Assembly: GCA_023525975.1 (NCBI GenBank)
Contig: CM042032.1
Location: 24,000,001-24,064,000, forward strand
Source: Smallanthus sonchifolius
Lineage: Eukaryota; Streptophyta; Magnoliopsida; Asterales; Asteraceae
DNA length: 64,000 bases
Direction: 5' to 3'
The notes under the pieces are model-generated. The model made no database searches and had not been told where the DNA came from. It was given only the letters and a program-made list of their open reading frames with translations. Below, in pieces: positions 52,960-63,060 of the stretch (position 1 is the first letter of the stretch; each line of letters opens with the position of its first letter). The position numbers were made by a program, and so were the translations under genes.

Positions 52960-53997
52960 TTTGACGAATTTTATCAATTTTATGAAAAAATAGATTGTAA
53001 TCTTGTTGGTGTCTATTAAAGTTTCCCACACTATGCATCCTAGGTCATTCAAATTTGACCCAATTATTATGATAAGATGCACTACTGCACTGCCTAGTAG
53101 TATGACCGCCCTTCCCACAACTAAAACAATTAACATGCTTAAAGGATTTTCTTTTATGTGGCGGTTGATAAGATGATGAGGATGATTGTTGCTGAACTGC
53201 CACTTTGATTTGCTTTCTGCTTTTGCCTTTGATGAATTTCTCTTTCTTTTGATCAACATGAGTGGTTGATGATCCTTGATCAGGTTCTTTGTCGGCATTT
53301 GTCATTTGTTTTGCTTCACCATCAGGTTCATTGTATGATTCTGTGGATGTCTCTACAGATCTGTCCGAATCATATGCACTTTCTTCACTATCTCTTGTAG
53401 ACAAATAGTCTGAGTCACTTTGACTATCACCTTGACTTGTTGATGCTAAGGTGAAGACTGAAATTTCTTCTGTCATAAACCTTTCAAACTAGTTTCTTGA
53501 CACAGTATCAACCGAATCAGTAAAAGAATTTTCCCACAACTAAAACAATTAACATGCTTAAAGGATTTTCTTTTATGTGGTGGTTGATAAGATGATGAGG
53601 ATGATTGTTGTTGAACTGGCACTTTGATTTGCTTTCTGCTTTTGCCTTTGATGAATTTCTCTTTCTTTTGATCAACGTGAGTGGTTGATGATCCTTAATC
53701 AGGTTCTTTGTCGGCATTTTTCATTTTTTTTGCTTCACCATCAGGTTCATTGTATGATTCTGTGGATGTCTCTACAGATCTGTCTGAATCATATGCACTT
53801 TCTTCACTATCTCTTGTAGACAAATAGTCTGAGTCACTTTGACTATCACTTTAACATCTTGATGCTGGGGTGAAGACTGAAATTTCTTCTGTCATAAACC
53901 TTTCAAACTAGTTTCTTGACATAGTATCAACTGAATCAGTAAAACAAACATCATTCATAGAAATAAAGTCATTATAGCTATTATGTTCATTACAATC
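52960..53997 (-). pseudogene. gag: Copia-5 gag C-terminal fragment with internal duplication
   Basis: Minus-strand frame with an acidic Ser/Asp region, a basic Lys/Gln region and the knuckle CFSCGKGGHTTRQC (about 53090-53133). A 419-bp segment (53112-53530) is repeated head to tail at 53531 to about 53945 and ends in the middle of the knuckle, so the second copy has only CFSCGK. Stops occur in both copies (53477 region; 53697 and 53853 in the outer copy). The N-terminal part was displaced by Copia-6. Confidence 0.85.
53112..53945. repeat. 419-bp tandem duplication in Copia-5 gag
   Basis: TTCCCACAACTAAAACAATT starts at 53112 and again at 53531, and both copies end AATCAGTAAAA. They differ at few positions (for example GGCGG against GGTGG). 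The copies are direct and adjacent. Confidence 0.92.
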
Positions 53998-54772
53998 TGT
54001 AGGATCGTGAAAGTACAAGATGGTTTTGTTCTTAGTTGAAATTGGCGGAAACAATAGCAACTACACAAGTATAATCGAGTAAACAGAAAGAATACTAATA
54101 AGAACACTGTTGTATTAAGTTTTTGTGAATAAACGATTACAAATGAAAACTCAATCAAAAAGCACACATACAATGAAGTGTTTACACAGTATTTATACTA
54201 ACATAGAATCAAGACAGACCCTTGATTCTAAGGATCAGATCTAACACAGACCGTTGGTCTTTTGTATAAAGCTAACAATACAAGTTTAGTCTAAACTAGC
54301 TAACTTTATTGAAGCGTCTTCTTTATGCATCATTACTTGCATGCTTGGAGAAGAGCATTGTTGTCCGTCATTGGTTGCACCATTGAGGTTCCTTCTGCTT
54401 TGAGTGTGTCAGTAGATTTTGCAGAAAGTTATCAGTGACGCTTGGCATGGATAGTCAGCTGCAACGATTTATCTTCAAGGCACAAGGCTGTCAGCAGCAA
54501 AGATGAGGATCAGCAGCAAGATGTGACCATCCAAAGCTACTGATAATTTGCCTATCAGCAGCATCAAGTGTTGATGCTGCTGAGAAGCCTATCCTCAGCA
54601 ACTCTGTTCTACAGCAGATAAGGCTATCCGTAGCAGATTTGTTTTTCAGCAGAAGAACAAGTATCCGCTGCAGATAAGCTTGTCCGCAGCAGTTTGTTGG
54701 TCAGCAGCAAACTCTGAGATCAGCAGCATTTGTACTTAGAGAATTTTGGTGCCATCAGTCTTTATTTCTACA
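53998..54772 (-). repeat. Copia-6 3' LTR (775 bp)
   Basis: TGTAGGATCG...TTTCTACA on the plus strand. TATAAATA on minus at 54190-54197. Short inverted repeats lie just upstream of it (TAGAATCAAG/CTTGATTCTA, 54204-54230; AGACC/GGTCT, about 54246-54260), and a CAGCAG/CTGCTG-rich region (54440-54745) lies further upstream. Confidence 0.85.
54440..54745. repeat. CAGCAG/CTGCTG motif region, Copia-6 LTR
   Basis: About twenty CAGCAG, GCAGCAA or complementary motifs at irregular short spacing. Same motif style as the pol-to-env spacer of Copia-2 (21835-22252). Confidence 0.8.
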
Positions 54773-54788
54773 AAATCCCCCTAGACTG
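54773..54788 (-). other. Copia-6 polypurine tract
   Basis: The minus strand reads CTAGGGGGATTT directly before the 3' LTR start (TGTAGAAAT). Confidence 0.85.
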
Positions 54789-54805
54789 ATGCTACCAAAA
54801 CTCTC

Positions 54806-57474
54806 TTACTGCTTTTGTTGCTGAAGCTTTTGCATGTTGCTGACTATTCTTTCAACCTCATATCCTCTCTGGTCCATGCTGGGATTGTTAAGAGGAAGCT
54901 CAGATAGAGTCTTGATGTCCTTGCTTGCCATTTTGAAGATAGCATTGCTTGAACACCTCATCTTCTGTCCTTTAACATCTGTCAGTGTGAATTCATCCTT
55001 GTCAGCATTGTAGGACCAGCTGATGAATGGAGAGTGGGATTGGAGAGGTTTGACATCAATGTTTCATCTTTGCTGGGGTTGAAGTAATGTTTGATTACCA
55101 GCAATAGATGTCTCCCACCTTCATTCTCAGGCTCATTGGCTTCACCCAGCTCCATCATTCTTCTTAGATCAGAATCTGGAAGCTGTAGTACCTCATCAAC
55201 AGATGTATAAATTGATCTTTTAGCTTCTGTCCTCCCCCTGAACACTTCAAACCATTGGTCTTGAGGGCTGTATGACCATCTGATTATTTCTCTTGAGTCT
55301 TCTGGTTTGGAAGTGGGTTTGTTTTTCTTTTTTGGAGGTTGTTGATGAGTAGGAGCTGGGTGTGAGGATTTGGACTTTGAGGGAGGAGAGGAGGGAGGTC
55401 TAGGATGGAGAGTGGAAGGTTGTTGGATTAAGGAAGTGTTGGGTGAGAGAGAAGGCTTGGGTTTCTTTGTTTTCCTTTCTTCTTCTTGAATGATTACCCT
55501 TTTCTTGGAGCCTTTCTTCTCCAATCTTTCTTCCTCATCCTTCTTGACTTTAAAATAGAGGGCTTGCAGGTTAATGAAATTCATTGGACCTAGCCTCTTT
55601 CCACTCTCTCCTCTAGCCTTAAGGAAGTCAATCATGATCTTCCTTTCTTCATGGGTTCTTTGATTAAAGGCAATGGTCTTTTTGGACTTTTGTTTGGCTT
55701 TTTCTTCTTCTTCAGCCTTTTTCTTCTTTGCCAATTGACCCTGCTGACCCATGAAGGCTCTGTAGATTTCTTTATTGGATAGTTTCTCAAGGTAGTCTAC
55801 ATCCTCACCTTGAGAAATCAGAGCCTTTACCCATTCCTCTCTCATTTCTTTGGCTAGTTAAGAATCAGTTATTCTGAACTTAGCCTCTTTCTTCTTCTTC
55901 TTCTGAATCTCTTCTTCTTCTCTATCAAATTGTTCCTGCAGTTAAAGAGTAAGAGCTTCATCTTCTTCAATTTGATAAACTGCAGGAATCTTTACTTTCA
56001 GATCATCCAGCTGTTTTGCATACAGCTGGATCTGTTGTTCTCTGAGGAGAATGGATGTGAGTGTATCTTGAGCTTTCTTTATTTCATCCATCTCCTCTTC
56101 TTCTCTTCTTCTTCTTCTTTCTTCCTTCTCTCTTTTCTCTCTGAGCAACCTTTATTCATCTTCTTTGGTCATAATTCCCTTTCCCTTATCTTTGTTGGAT
56201 GCCTCTGCTTCGTCTTCACTGATCACAACAGCAGATGATGGTGCTACTATTGGAATCTTAGCCTCAGCTTCATTGGCATTTTGGGGAATGGACAAGGGAG
56301 GGGAACTTTCTTCATCTTCTTCCCATTCCATACCTGTCACATCTTTCCATGCCTCTTTCATCTTTTCCTCTTATCTTCTTTTTTATTCTTCTTCTGTGTT
56401 CAGTCTGACTGTTGGAGAAGAGAGAAAGGATAGGTCTGAATCAGATCCAAATTCCTCCTTATAAAGAGAAGCCTTGATGATTTTGATCATGTCTTGACTT
56501 TCTAAGGAGTTGACATTGAAGATGAGTGATCTGAGCTCAAAGACCTTGTGGAGGAAGGCTGAAGGTAGGAGCAAGATCTCTTTGATGTTGATTGATAGAG
56601 AAGATCCATTGCTCAAGAAGAAAGTGAAGTCATGGGAGTCAGTGCTTATCCATCCTTGTACTTCTACATCCCTGACCATTCTGTTGTACAGGAATCTTCT
56701 CTAGCACAGAACTTCTTCTTCAGTGAGAAGACTGCTCCTTATTATTTCAAGTCTTCTAGGAGTCAGTCTTCTTTCTGCTGCTGCTGAAGATTCAGGATAG
56801 GCTACCCTTTTTGCTGCATGTATTTGTCTTTCAAAGTTGGGTAGATTATCCTCCATCAAGTCATAGAACCTACCAAATGCAAGTTCTGCTGAGAGGTCCG
56901 TAGAGTTGTTGATGCATTGTAGATGGTATAGGTGAAGGACTTGGATGCTGTTGAGAAAGTCCCAGTTTAGCTCTTCTACTCCGCCAAACTCCCAACCAAT
57001 CCAGAACCTCTCATACTTTCCATCATACCCCCAAGCTAGTATTGTGTCAAACTCTAGCTGTGTTGAAGTCAGTGGAAATTGGGGGGCAGTAGATTGACTT
57101 ATGATGGCTGCTGCTTTAGGGATGATGCTGAAAGATGTATATGTTTGTTTTGTGTCTTCAGCATCAGTCAGCATCTCATCAACAGCCCTGACGACTAACT
57201 TCCAGTCTTCAGATGTCTCTTCTTCTTTGTCATCTGAAGCTGGCAAGTCATGAACCTGTACAAAAGCTGGCTTGAATAGTGTGCTTTGAAATACAGACTG
57301 CTCTTGAATCCAGTCGTCAAGACTGTCTGAGTCTTCTTCCATTGGGACCATCTCCCCCTTTTTGGTTGCATCTGTGGACAAATAAGCTTCAGTTTGGGTG
57401 CCCACTGATACAAGAGAGGGAGTAGGCACAGTTGGGCATTGATGGGCTTCATGCATAGAGACTTGGTGTCTTAG
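54806..57474 (-). pseudogene. Copia-6 env-like ORF, C-terminal two thirds (broken)
   Basis: Matches Copia-2 positions 34480-35390 closely (QSTLFKPAFVQV, FWIGWEFGGVEELNWDFL and RRLTPRRLEIIRS motifs) and continues beyond where that copy is truncated. The extra part has an acidic segment, a Glu/Arg/Lys coiled coil (about 55945-56150), a Lys/Glu-rich region, a Pro/Ser-rich linker and a C-terminal IIRWSYSPQDQWFEVFRG / ISWSYNADKDEFTL region ending at TAA 54806-54808. Stops near 56699, 56380, 56150, 55940 and 55859 and a frameshift near 55060 break it. There is no hydrophobic segment long enough for a membrane anchor and no signal peptide in the part seen, so an envelope role is unsupported. Confidence 0.78.
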
Positions 57475-57912
57475 TGTAGGTCCCTAATTCGGTGCGTGAC
57501 GAATAATTTGGTGCGTGACGAATCTCTAGACTCGCGGTATGACATGGTGATAACGTGCGGAATCCATGATCAATGTGCTCGTGTAACTCAATCAACGAAA
57601 ACAGTGTAAATAAACGCTTTGTATTTCCACCACAATATCAGGTTACAATAATTCTGTCTCTAATCAGTTCCTCCTGATTTCATCTATTCTGTCTAAAACT
57701 CAGTTCTGAATTTATAAATTGTCTATTTATAAATACCAGACCTGCTATAGGCGAACTTAACAAGTTCGCCTCAAAGATGTTAAGGCGAACTTATTAAGTT
57801 CACCTCTAATAGGCTAAGCGAACTTAACAAGTTCGCTCCTAAAGATTCTTAGGCGAACTTCTCTATGAACTTACCCATAATTTTATCAACAGTTACAAAA
57901 CATGTCCTAACA
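57475..57912 (-). repeat. Copia-7 3' LTR (438 bp)
   Basis: TATAAATA on minus at 57724-57731. Palindrome array at 57751-57870. The flanking target on the Copia-6 side would be CTTAG (57470-57474); its partner is not in the window. Confidence 0.85.
57751..57870. repeat. Phased palindromes GCGAACTT-n3-AAGTTCGC, Copia-7 LTR
   Basis: Copies at 57751-57769, 57785-57803 (one mismatch) and 57818-57836, and a decayed copy starting 57852. Start spacings 34, 33 and 34 bp. The first lies 19 bp from TATA. Confidence 0.92.
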
Positions 57913-57925
57913 GACTCCCCTTTAA
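57913..57925 (-). other. Copia-7 polypurine tract
   Basis: The minus strand reads TTAAAGGGGAGTC next to the LTR. A second similar tract (CAAGGGGGAGTC on minus) occurs at 58019-58030, each preceded on the plus strand by CAACAGACT or CTAACAGACT, suggesting a small duplication of the 3' end. Confidence 0.75.
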
Positions 57926-58602
57926 CTGTTGCTAACAATTCTATCAATTACAAGTCAAAGACTCTAAGACTAAGACATAATATCTTCAAGCTCGTTGTCA
58001 CCAGAATATGCTCCAACAGACTCCCCCTTGACAACAGCTTTAGAAGATTGTCATCCATCTTCATATATCATCAAACACATTGTAGTCTTCGTCTTGTTCA
58101 TCTGCACTTTCTCTCTTTATTCTAGAAGAAAACTTGGGAGAAGGACCCCTTGTCAACTTCTGTCTGCAAAATTCAGTTTTTGCAAAGGAGAACAACCAAG
58201 AATAACCAACAATTAAGATTTCCATGGAAGCTGGAAAAATAAAATCTTTTTGGTTTTTCAAACATAAGAAAGACAAAATCTTTTTGGTTTTTCTCTGTAC
58301 AAACTGAAATGTAAAATAAAAAATCATATCTTTTTGGTCGAACATCACGAGTAAAAAGATCATATCTGTATATATGAGATATCAATCACACATCTTGGAT
58401 ATAAAATCCATATAATATCAAATGGTATCCTATGTCATTCTTTCAAGCCTTGACCAATCAAACCAATATCTTTCAAGATTTTCACACTCTATCTTTTCAA
58501 GACTTTCATATTGCATGTTATGATACGCGATAAACATTCAAAGAAAATAGGATCAGGCTATGACACACAAATTCAAATTGTCAATATTATAAGATTTGAA
58601 AC
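57926..58602. other. Copia-7 3' non-coding tail
   Basis: AT-rich, no supported gene. Repeats of AAATCTTTTTGGTTTTT-like sequence occur around 58235-58335. Typical of the long region between RNase H and polypurine tract in SIRE-like copia elements (inference). Confidence 0.45.
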
Positions 58603-58703
58603 TAAAGCATCTCATTCCCACTTTCTTGTGAGTTAAGGTACCATTTAAGTATGAAATACAACGTGTACCTTAACTCACAAGAAAGTGGGAATGAGATGCT
58701 TTA
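58603..58703. repeat. Perfect 39-bp inverted repeat abutting Gypsy-3
   Basis: Arms 58603-58641 and 58665-58703 are exact complements with a 23-bp loop. The pairing fails at 58704, precisely where the Gypsy-3 LTR starts. Confidence 0.95.
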
Positions 58704-59535
58704 TGTGACATTTCGGATTTTCATTCGCGCACTTGTAATATGTTTATCGTGTAATCATTCTCAAATTAAATAAAATACAATTGTTTTTATTTAGTTTTAT
58801 ACAATAAGTATTTTATTTTTATTCTTACGGATTTAAGATAATTAAAATTTTATGAGTTTTAAAAAATATATAAAAAAAAAAATTATATAAAGATCTAAAT
58901 TTAAAAGTTTCATATCTAATAAAATAACCTATTTAAATAAGATAAATGACCTTTATAAAAAAAATTACTTATGATAATAATAATAATATAAGTTTATAAA
59001 TTATGTTTGAAAATTTAAAAGAAATTAGATTAATTATTTTTATAAAAGTTAAGGGGTTGTTTTGAAACTTTTTAAACTAGAAAGTTTTAAGTTAAAAACC
59101 GGTTAAGGGACTAAACATGGACAAACCAAACTATAAGGACTCATCCGTAATTATCTCAGGGGCTAAATTAAATCAAAGCCAAACTTCAGGGACTAAATCT
59201 GCCAAAACCCTTTTCGCAAATCCGGTTATCCCCTACATTGTCCGGCGGTCCGAGATAGTTTCCGGTGAACACCCCGACAGGGCTGTTCCCTGCACCACGA
59301 CAGCCGCTACAGGCATCACTGGACTCGTCTTCCCCATGCAAACAAAAGGCCCCGACCAATTGGTCTCCCCAATATACGAATCGCCTGATCTTGTTGGTGG
59401 CCGAGAACCCACGCCTTGAATTCGGGCCCGACAGTCAACCTCCACGCGTATTTAATAGCTCGTTAGCTTCGTCTCGTCCAGACGAGTGTCGGGATGTGCC
59501 CAATTGCACGCTTTGTCATAAGAAACAAACTCGGC

Positions 59536-59543
59536 TATAAATA
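59536..59543 (+). promoter_or_regulatory. TATA box, Gypsy-3 LTR
   Basis: TATAAATA inside GGCTATAAATAGCC, a near-perfect palindrome. A CTCGTCCAGACGAG palindrome lies 49 bp upstream (59473-59486). Confidence 0.7.
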
Positions 59544-59880
59544 GCCATAGTCGGACCTGCTCGAGCTCGCTACCCCTCTTCCACCCAATCTCACTCCAAA
59601 TTGAAGGCACCATTACAATCGCCATCTCTGTGTGAAGCTGTGACCAAGGTTGTAGAGGCTAATCCCATCCAGAAGCTCGATTCTCATTCTGGACATTCTC
59701 AGATTTAAGACTCTGCCGTCCAGCCCCTTTGCGACCACGTAAGAATCCTCAACTTCGTTTCTTTACCTTCTGTTATCATAAGGCAAGCTGAACCAATCGA
59801 AGTCACGACTCCAAACCATCGATTACCGGACAAACTATTGTTCTGAAAAAATTATTGTTTTATTTTCTAAAGTCTGGGCC

Positions 59881-60155
59881 ATCGAAACTACTTAGTTTCG
59901 ATTGAGTAAATGGTCAATCGAAACTAGTAGTTTCGATAGATGGTAGTTTCGACAGCCTGTGTATCACTTATAAATGATCAATCGAAACTAGTAGTTTCGA
60001 TAGATGGTAGTTTCGACAGCCTGTGTATCACTTATAACTGATCAATCGAAACTAGTAGTAGTTTCGACAGTTCTGTGTATCACTTGTAAATGGTCAATCG
60101 AAACTAGTAGTTTCGATTGAACACAGTTTTGATACCTGTCACAACTATAAACAGT
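59881..60155. repeat. Palindrome array ATCGAAACTA-n-TAGTTTCGAT with 63-64 bp period, Gypsy-3 LTR
   Basis: Palindromes at 59881-59902, 59917-59937, 59981-60001, 60044-60067 and 60097-60117. The middle copies sit in a 63-64 bp tandem unit containing GGTAGTTTCGACAGCCTGTG and TATCACTTATAA. The core matches the Copia-4 LTR motif. Confidence 0.92.
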
Positions 60156-61066
60156 TTCGATCAAATCAGTAATTTCAAGTAAATCTGGACCAACTTTTAT
60201 GCAAATAACACTAAGAAATGTTATTATAAACCCATACACAATTAAATACTAATACGCACATGTAAACATACAATAATACCCATTTATCTACATAGGGTTT
60301 CAACGTGCTTAGACTTCAACATCTTTATCACCTACACGCGTGGAAAAATACCCGCTTGCAAGGTGAGTTACATAGCCCCTATTTTACATTTTTACGCATT
60401 TTGGGGTGAAACATTATACATGCTACTCACTTTGTTTATACGTGTTATACATGTGGACTATATGCTTATTATCTTGGGTGTACATACATTTACTTTAAAC
60501 ACAAGAAAACCAACAGTAATATTAATAGATCTATTGTGCCTGACCAGCCCACCCGGTTAGGGTGTTTATTACTGCATACTCGGATATAGCCACGTGTTAT
60601 ATTCAAACATACCAGATATAGTGGGTAACTATATTCAAACATTACCGGACTTAGCTGTTGTGATCTGTTCAAGCGCGTCAAACAAGGTTTGAATTGTGAT
60701 TAGATAAATGATACACCATATATATACTATGTTTAACAAGATAAACAATGAGTTGCAAAACGTTTTATCTACTACTTATCGGAACTACAAAAACCTATGT
60801 ACTCACCAACTTTTTAGTTGACACTTGATTTAAATAATGTTTCAGGTTTCGATATGTGATTGCTTGCTGAAGATTTCTTCACTTAAGAACTATGGACCTA
60901 GTTAAATAAATCAATGTTTTGAACTAGACTAGGTTATTTAAAATGTATTGTATTTGGATCTTTGTTGTATTCAAATTTATTTAATGAATTATGCAACTTT
61001 TTAGTTATCATGTGCTTTTAAACAATCATTCTCGATGATTCCGCCATCGGTCGGGGTGTGACAGAT

Positions 61067-61078
61067 TGGTATCAGAGC
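61067..61078 (+). other. Gypsy-3 primer-binding site (tRNA-iMet type)
   Basis: TGGTATCAGAGC, three bases after the LTR end. Confidence 0.95.
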
Positions 61079-61957
61079 CATGGTTATAGGGAATTAGGTT
61101 ATTAGACACAATGACGTAGACTATAACCCTAGGACTTCCTTTTATGTGCTTAATGATTAATTGTTATGTGAATTATTTGTAGTTAGGTATTATTTCAATT
61201 TTCCCAAGTTTGGTACATGAGACTTATACATACAAGGCTTAAATACATGATACATACTTGACAAACAAACTTATGCAAACAAATACACTACACCTCCTTA
61301 TCCATACCCTTTCCTCATCCATACTATTTGCAACATTCCTACACAATTTTATACTCATAGACTCTCAAATCTATTAAAATCTTGAAAATCTCGTCAACGA
61401 CTTAATTTCTTAAAACCAGTAAAGGACATATGCAATCTGGAAGGGTGACACCTGCACATTGGGTTTTCTGTCTAGGAAAGCATTTCGTATAAATCCAAAT
61501 AAACGGACCCGTATGCTTTCCTGGGAATTCCTGAAGTGAGTGTTTACCTGTAGGCTAAAGCATGTCTCCTTGAAAGTTCTGAGGAATTACTTAACGTTGA
61601 TAAGTCATTGTATTCGCAAGAATACGATCCGAACCTAAACTCAAAAATTTTGGGGACGTTATAGTAAGATAGGAAGAACTAGATGAACATGCAAAACAAA
61701 TCTTTATTGCGGGTGCACACGTAATAATGATTTGTAGTGCATGCGAATCCCGGAAATTCCTATTACGCGAATAATGATCTATGACATCATCTCCTACCCG
61801 GAATAGATGGCTTATTTTCCCCATCAACCTTGAATAAATACACATACATTGGCACGCGACATGAGGAATTCCGCATTTCTACTTACATTATTTCCCACTA
61901 TAACTCATATATATCCCCTTTATCTAAAGTATCATTGTCTTTTCTTATGGTGTTAGA
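61079..61957 (+). other. Gypsy-3 leader with two conserved stems
   Basis: Non-coding. GGTTATAG (61082-61089) pairs with CTATAACC (61121-61128). AGGAAAGCAT (61474-61483) pairs with ATGCTTTCCT (61513-61522) inside a roughly 140-bp block (61435-61575) closely similar to the Gypsy-2 leader. The rest is AT-rich. Confidence 0.7.
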
Positions 61958-63060
61958 ATGCCTCCTCGACGTGCAAACTCTAGCACTTCCAACCCGGATC
62001 TTGCTACTCTTCTTGCCCAACTGGTAGGACAAATGACCCAAGCCAATAACAACAGTGACGGGTCTCACAACATCCAGGGAAACGGTGGTACCAACCCGCC
62101 TCCATGCACGTTTAAGCACTTTAACTCGTGCAACCCTACAAAATTTTACGGGACTGAAGGTGCTTCCGGCCTACTATAATGGTTTGAAAGTATGGAAATC
62201 ACGTTCTTAAACAGTGACTGTCTCGATAATCTTCGGGTTCGCTATGCCACAAGTGTACTTCAAAAGAGAGCCCTCACCTGGTGGAACGGTGAGAAACGCA
62301 CTCGTGGTATTGAGGTTGCTACATCCTTATCATGGGATGATCTGAAGAAAGCCATGACTGATGAATTCTGTCCTCGAAATGAAATGAGGAAGCTCGAGAC
62401 TGAGTTTTGGGATCTTGCCCAAGATAGCGGGGATAATCTGGCTTACACCACCCGATTTCAAGAGCTGAGCCTACTGGTACCTCATATGATCACTCCCCTT
62501 GCTCGGGAAATTGAAAAATACATAGGCGGGCTGCCTATGCAAATTCAAGATGCTGTGTTAGGAAGCAATCCTCCTACACTTGAAGCTGCTATCCGACAAC
62601 CATGTCAAAGCCGGAACCTTAACAAGAAAGGGTTCCAAGAAGGTTGTCTCCACTCTAGCGGTCGTCAAAGATGTAAAACCCGAGTCTTCTAACCGCAACA
62701 AGAAACGAAAAGGTCGAAACTTCGCAGCCGTAACTCCCGCTGTACCTGCTATTCAAGTGGCCCCTTTGGGTCAAAACCCGAAACCTTATCTGGGCCCGAA
62801 TCCCCAATGACAGACCTGCAAGTACCATCATCCTGCCAACTTACCATGCCAATTGTGTTCAAGCTGCGGACGATATGGACACGTGGTCACTACTTGCCGT
62901 ACCCGTCCTCCCGTCCATCAAGATGCTCCAGCCAACCGTCCAATCTATCCGGCACCTCTCAATGGTCAGGCATGTTACGAATGTGGAGATCCAAACCATT
63001 TCCGTGACCGATGCCCAAAACTTCATCGTCAAGGTGGTCCTCAAGGACGAGCGTTTAATA
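61958..63060 (+). pseudogene. gag: Gypsy-3 gag (broken)
   Basis: ATG 61958 (MPPRRAN). TAA at 62177-62179, probably from a Gln codon. The frame continues from 62192 through capsid (ALTWWNGEKRT, FCPRNEMRKLE) to a small deletion near 62595 that shifts frame. TGA at 62808-62810 lies just before the first knuckle pair (CKYHHPANLPCQLC / CSSCGRYGHVVTTC). CYECGDPNHFRDRC (about 62971-63012) follows. From 62811 on, gag and pol are in one open frame. Very close in layout to Gypsy-2 gag. Confidence 0.85.

Larger units (their letters stand above)
49555..53997 (-). mobile_element. Copia-5: internal region of a copia element
   Basis: Minus strand: a gag fragment (53000-53997) and a nearly full-length but broken pol (49555-52900). 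The right end is cut by the Copia-6 LTR at 53998 (candidate target CAATC). No LTR can be assigned. Confidence 0.85.
53998..57474 (-). mobile_element. Copia-6: 3' part of a SIRE-like copia element (env-like ORF and 3' LTR)
   Basis: 3' LTR (53998-54772), polypurine tract and env-like ORF on the minus strand. Its upstream part is cut by the Copia-7 LTR at 57475. It is inserted in Copia-5. Same family as Copia-2, judging from near-identical env-like sequence over about 900 bp. Confidence 0.88.
57475..58703 (-). mobile_element. Copia-7: 3' end of a copia element
   Basis: 3' LTR (57475-57912) with its polypurine tract and about 0.8 kb of 3' non-coding tail, minus strand. Cut at 58703 by Gypsy-3. 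LTR ends (TGTAGGTCC...TCCTAACA) and palindromes match Copia-1, so it belongs to the same or a sister family. Confidence 0.82.
58704..61063 (+). repeat. Gypsy-3 5' LTR (2360 bp)
   Basis: TGTGACATTTCGG...GGTCGGGGTGTGACA. TATA box 59536-59543, about 830 bp in. A palindrome array (59881-60117) lies downstream of the expected transcription start. The CACCAACTTTTTAGTTGAC hairpin is at 60804-60822. A GAGCTCGCTAC-type CT-rich leader follows the TATA box. Confidence 0.9.
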
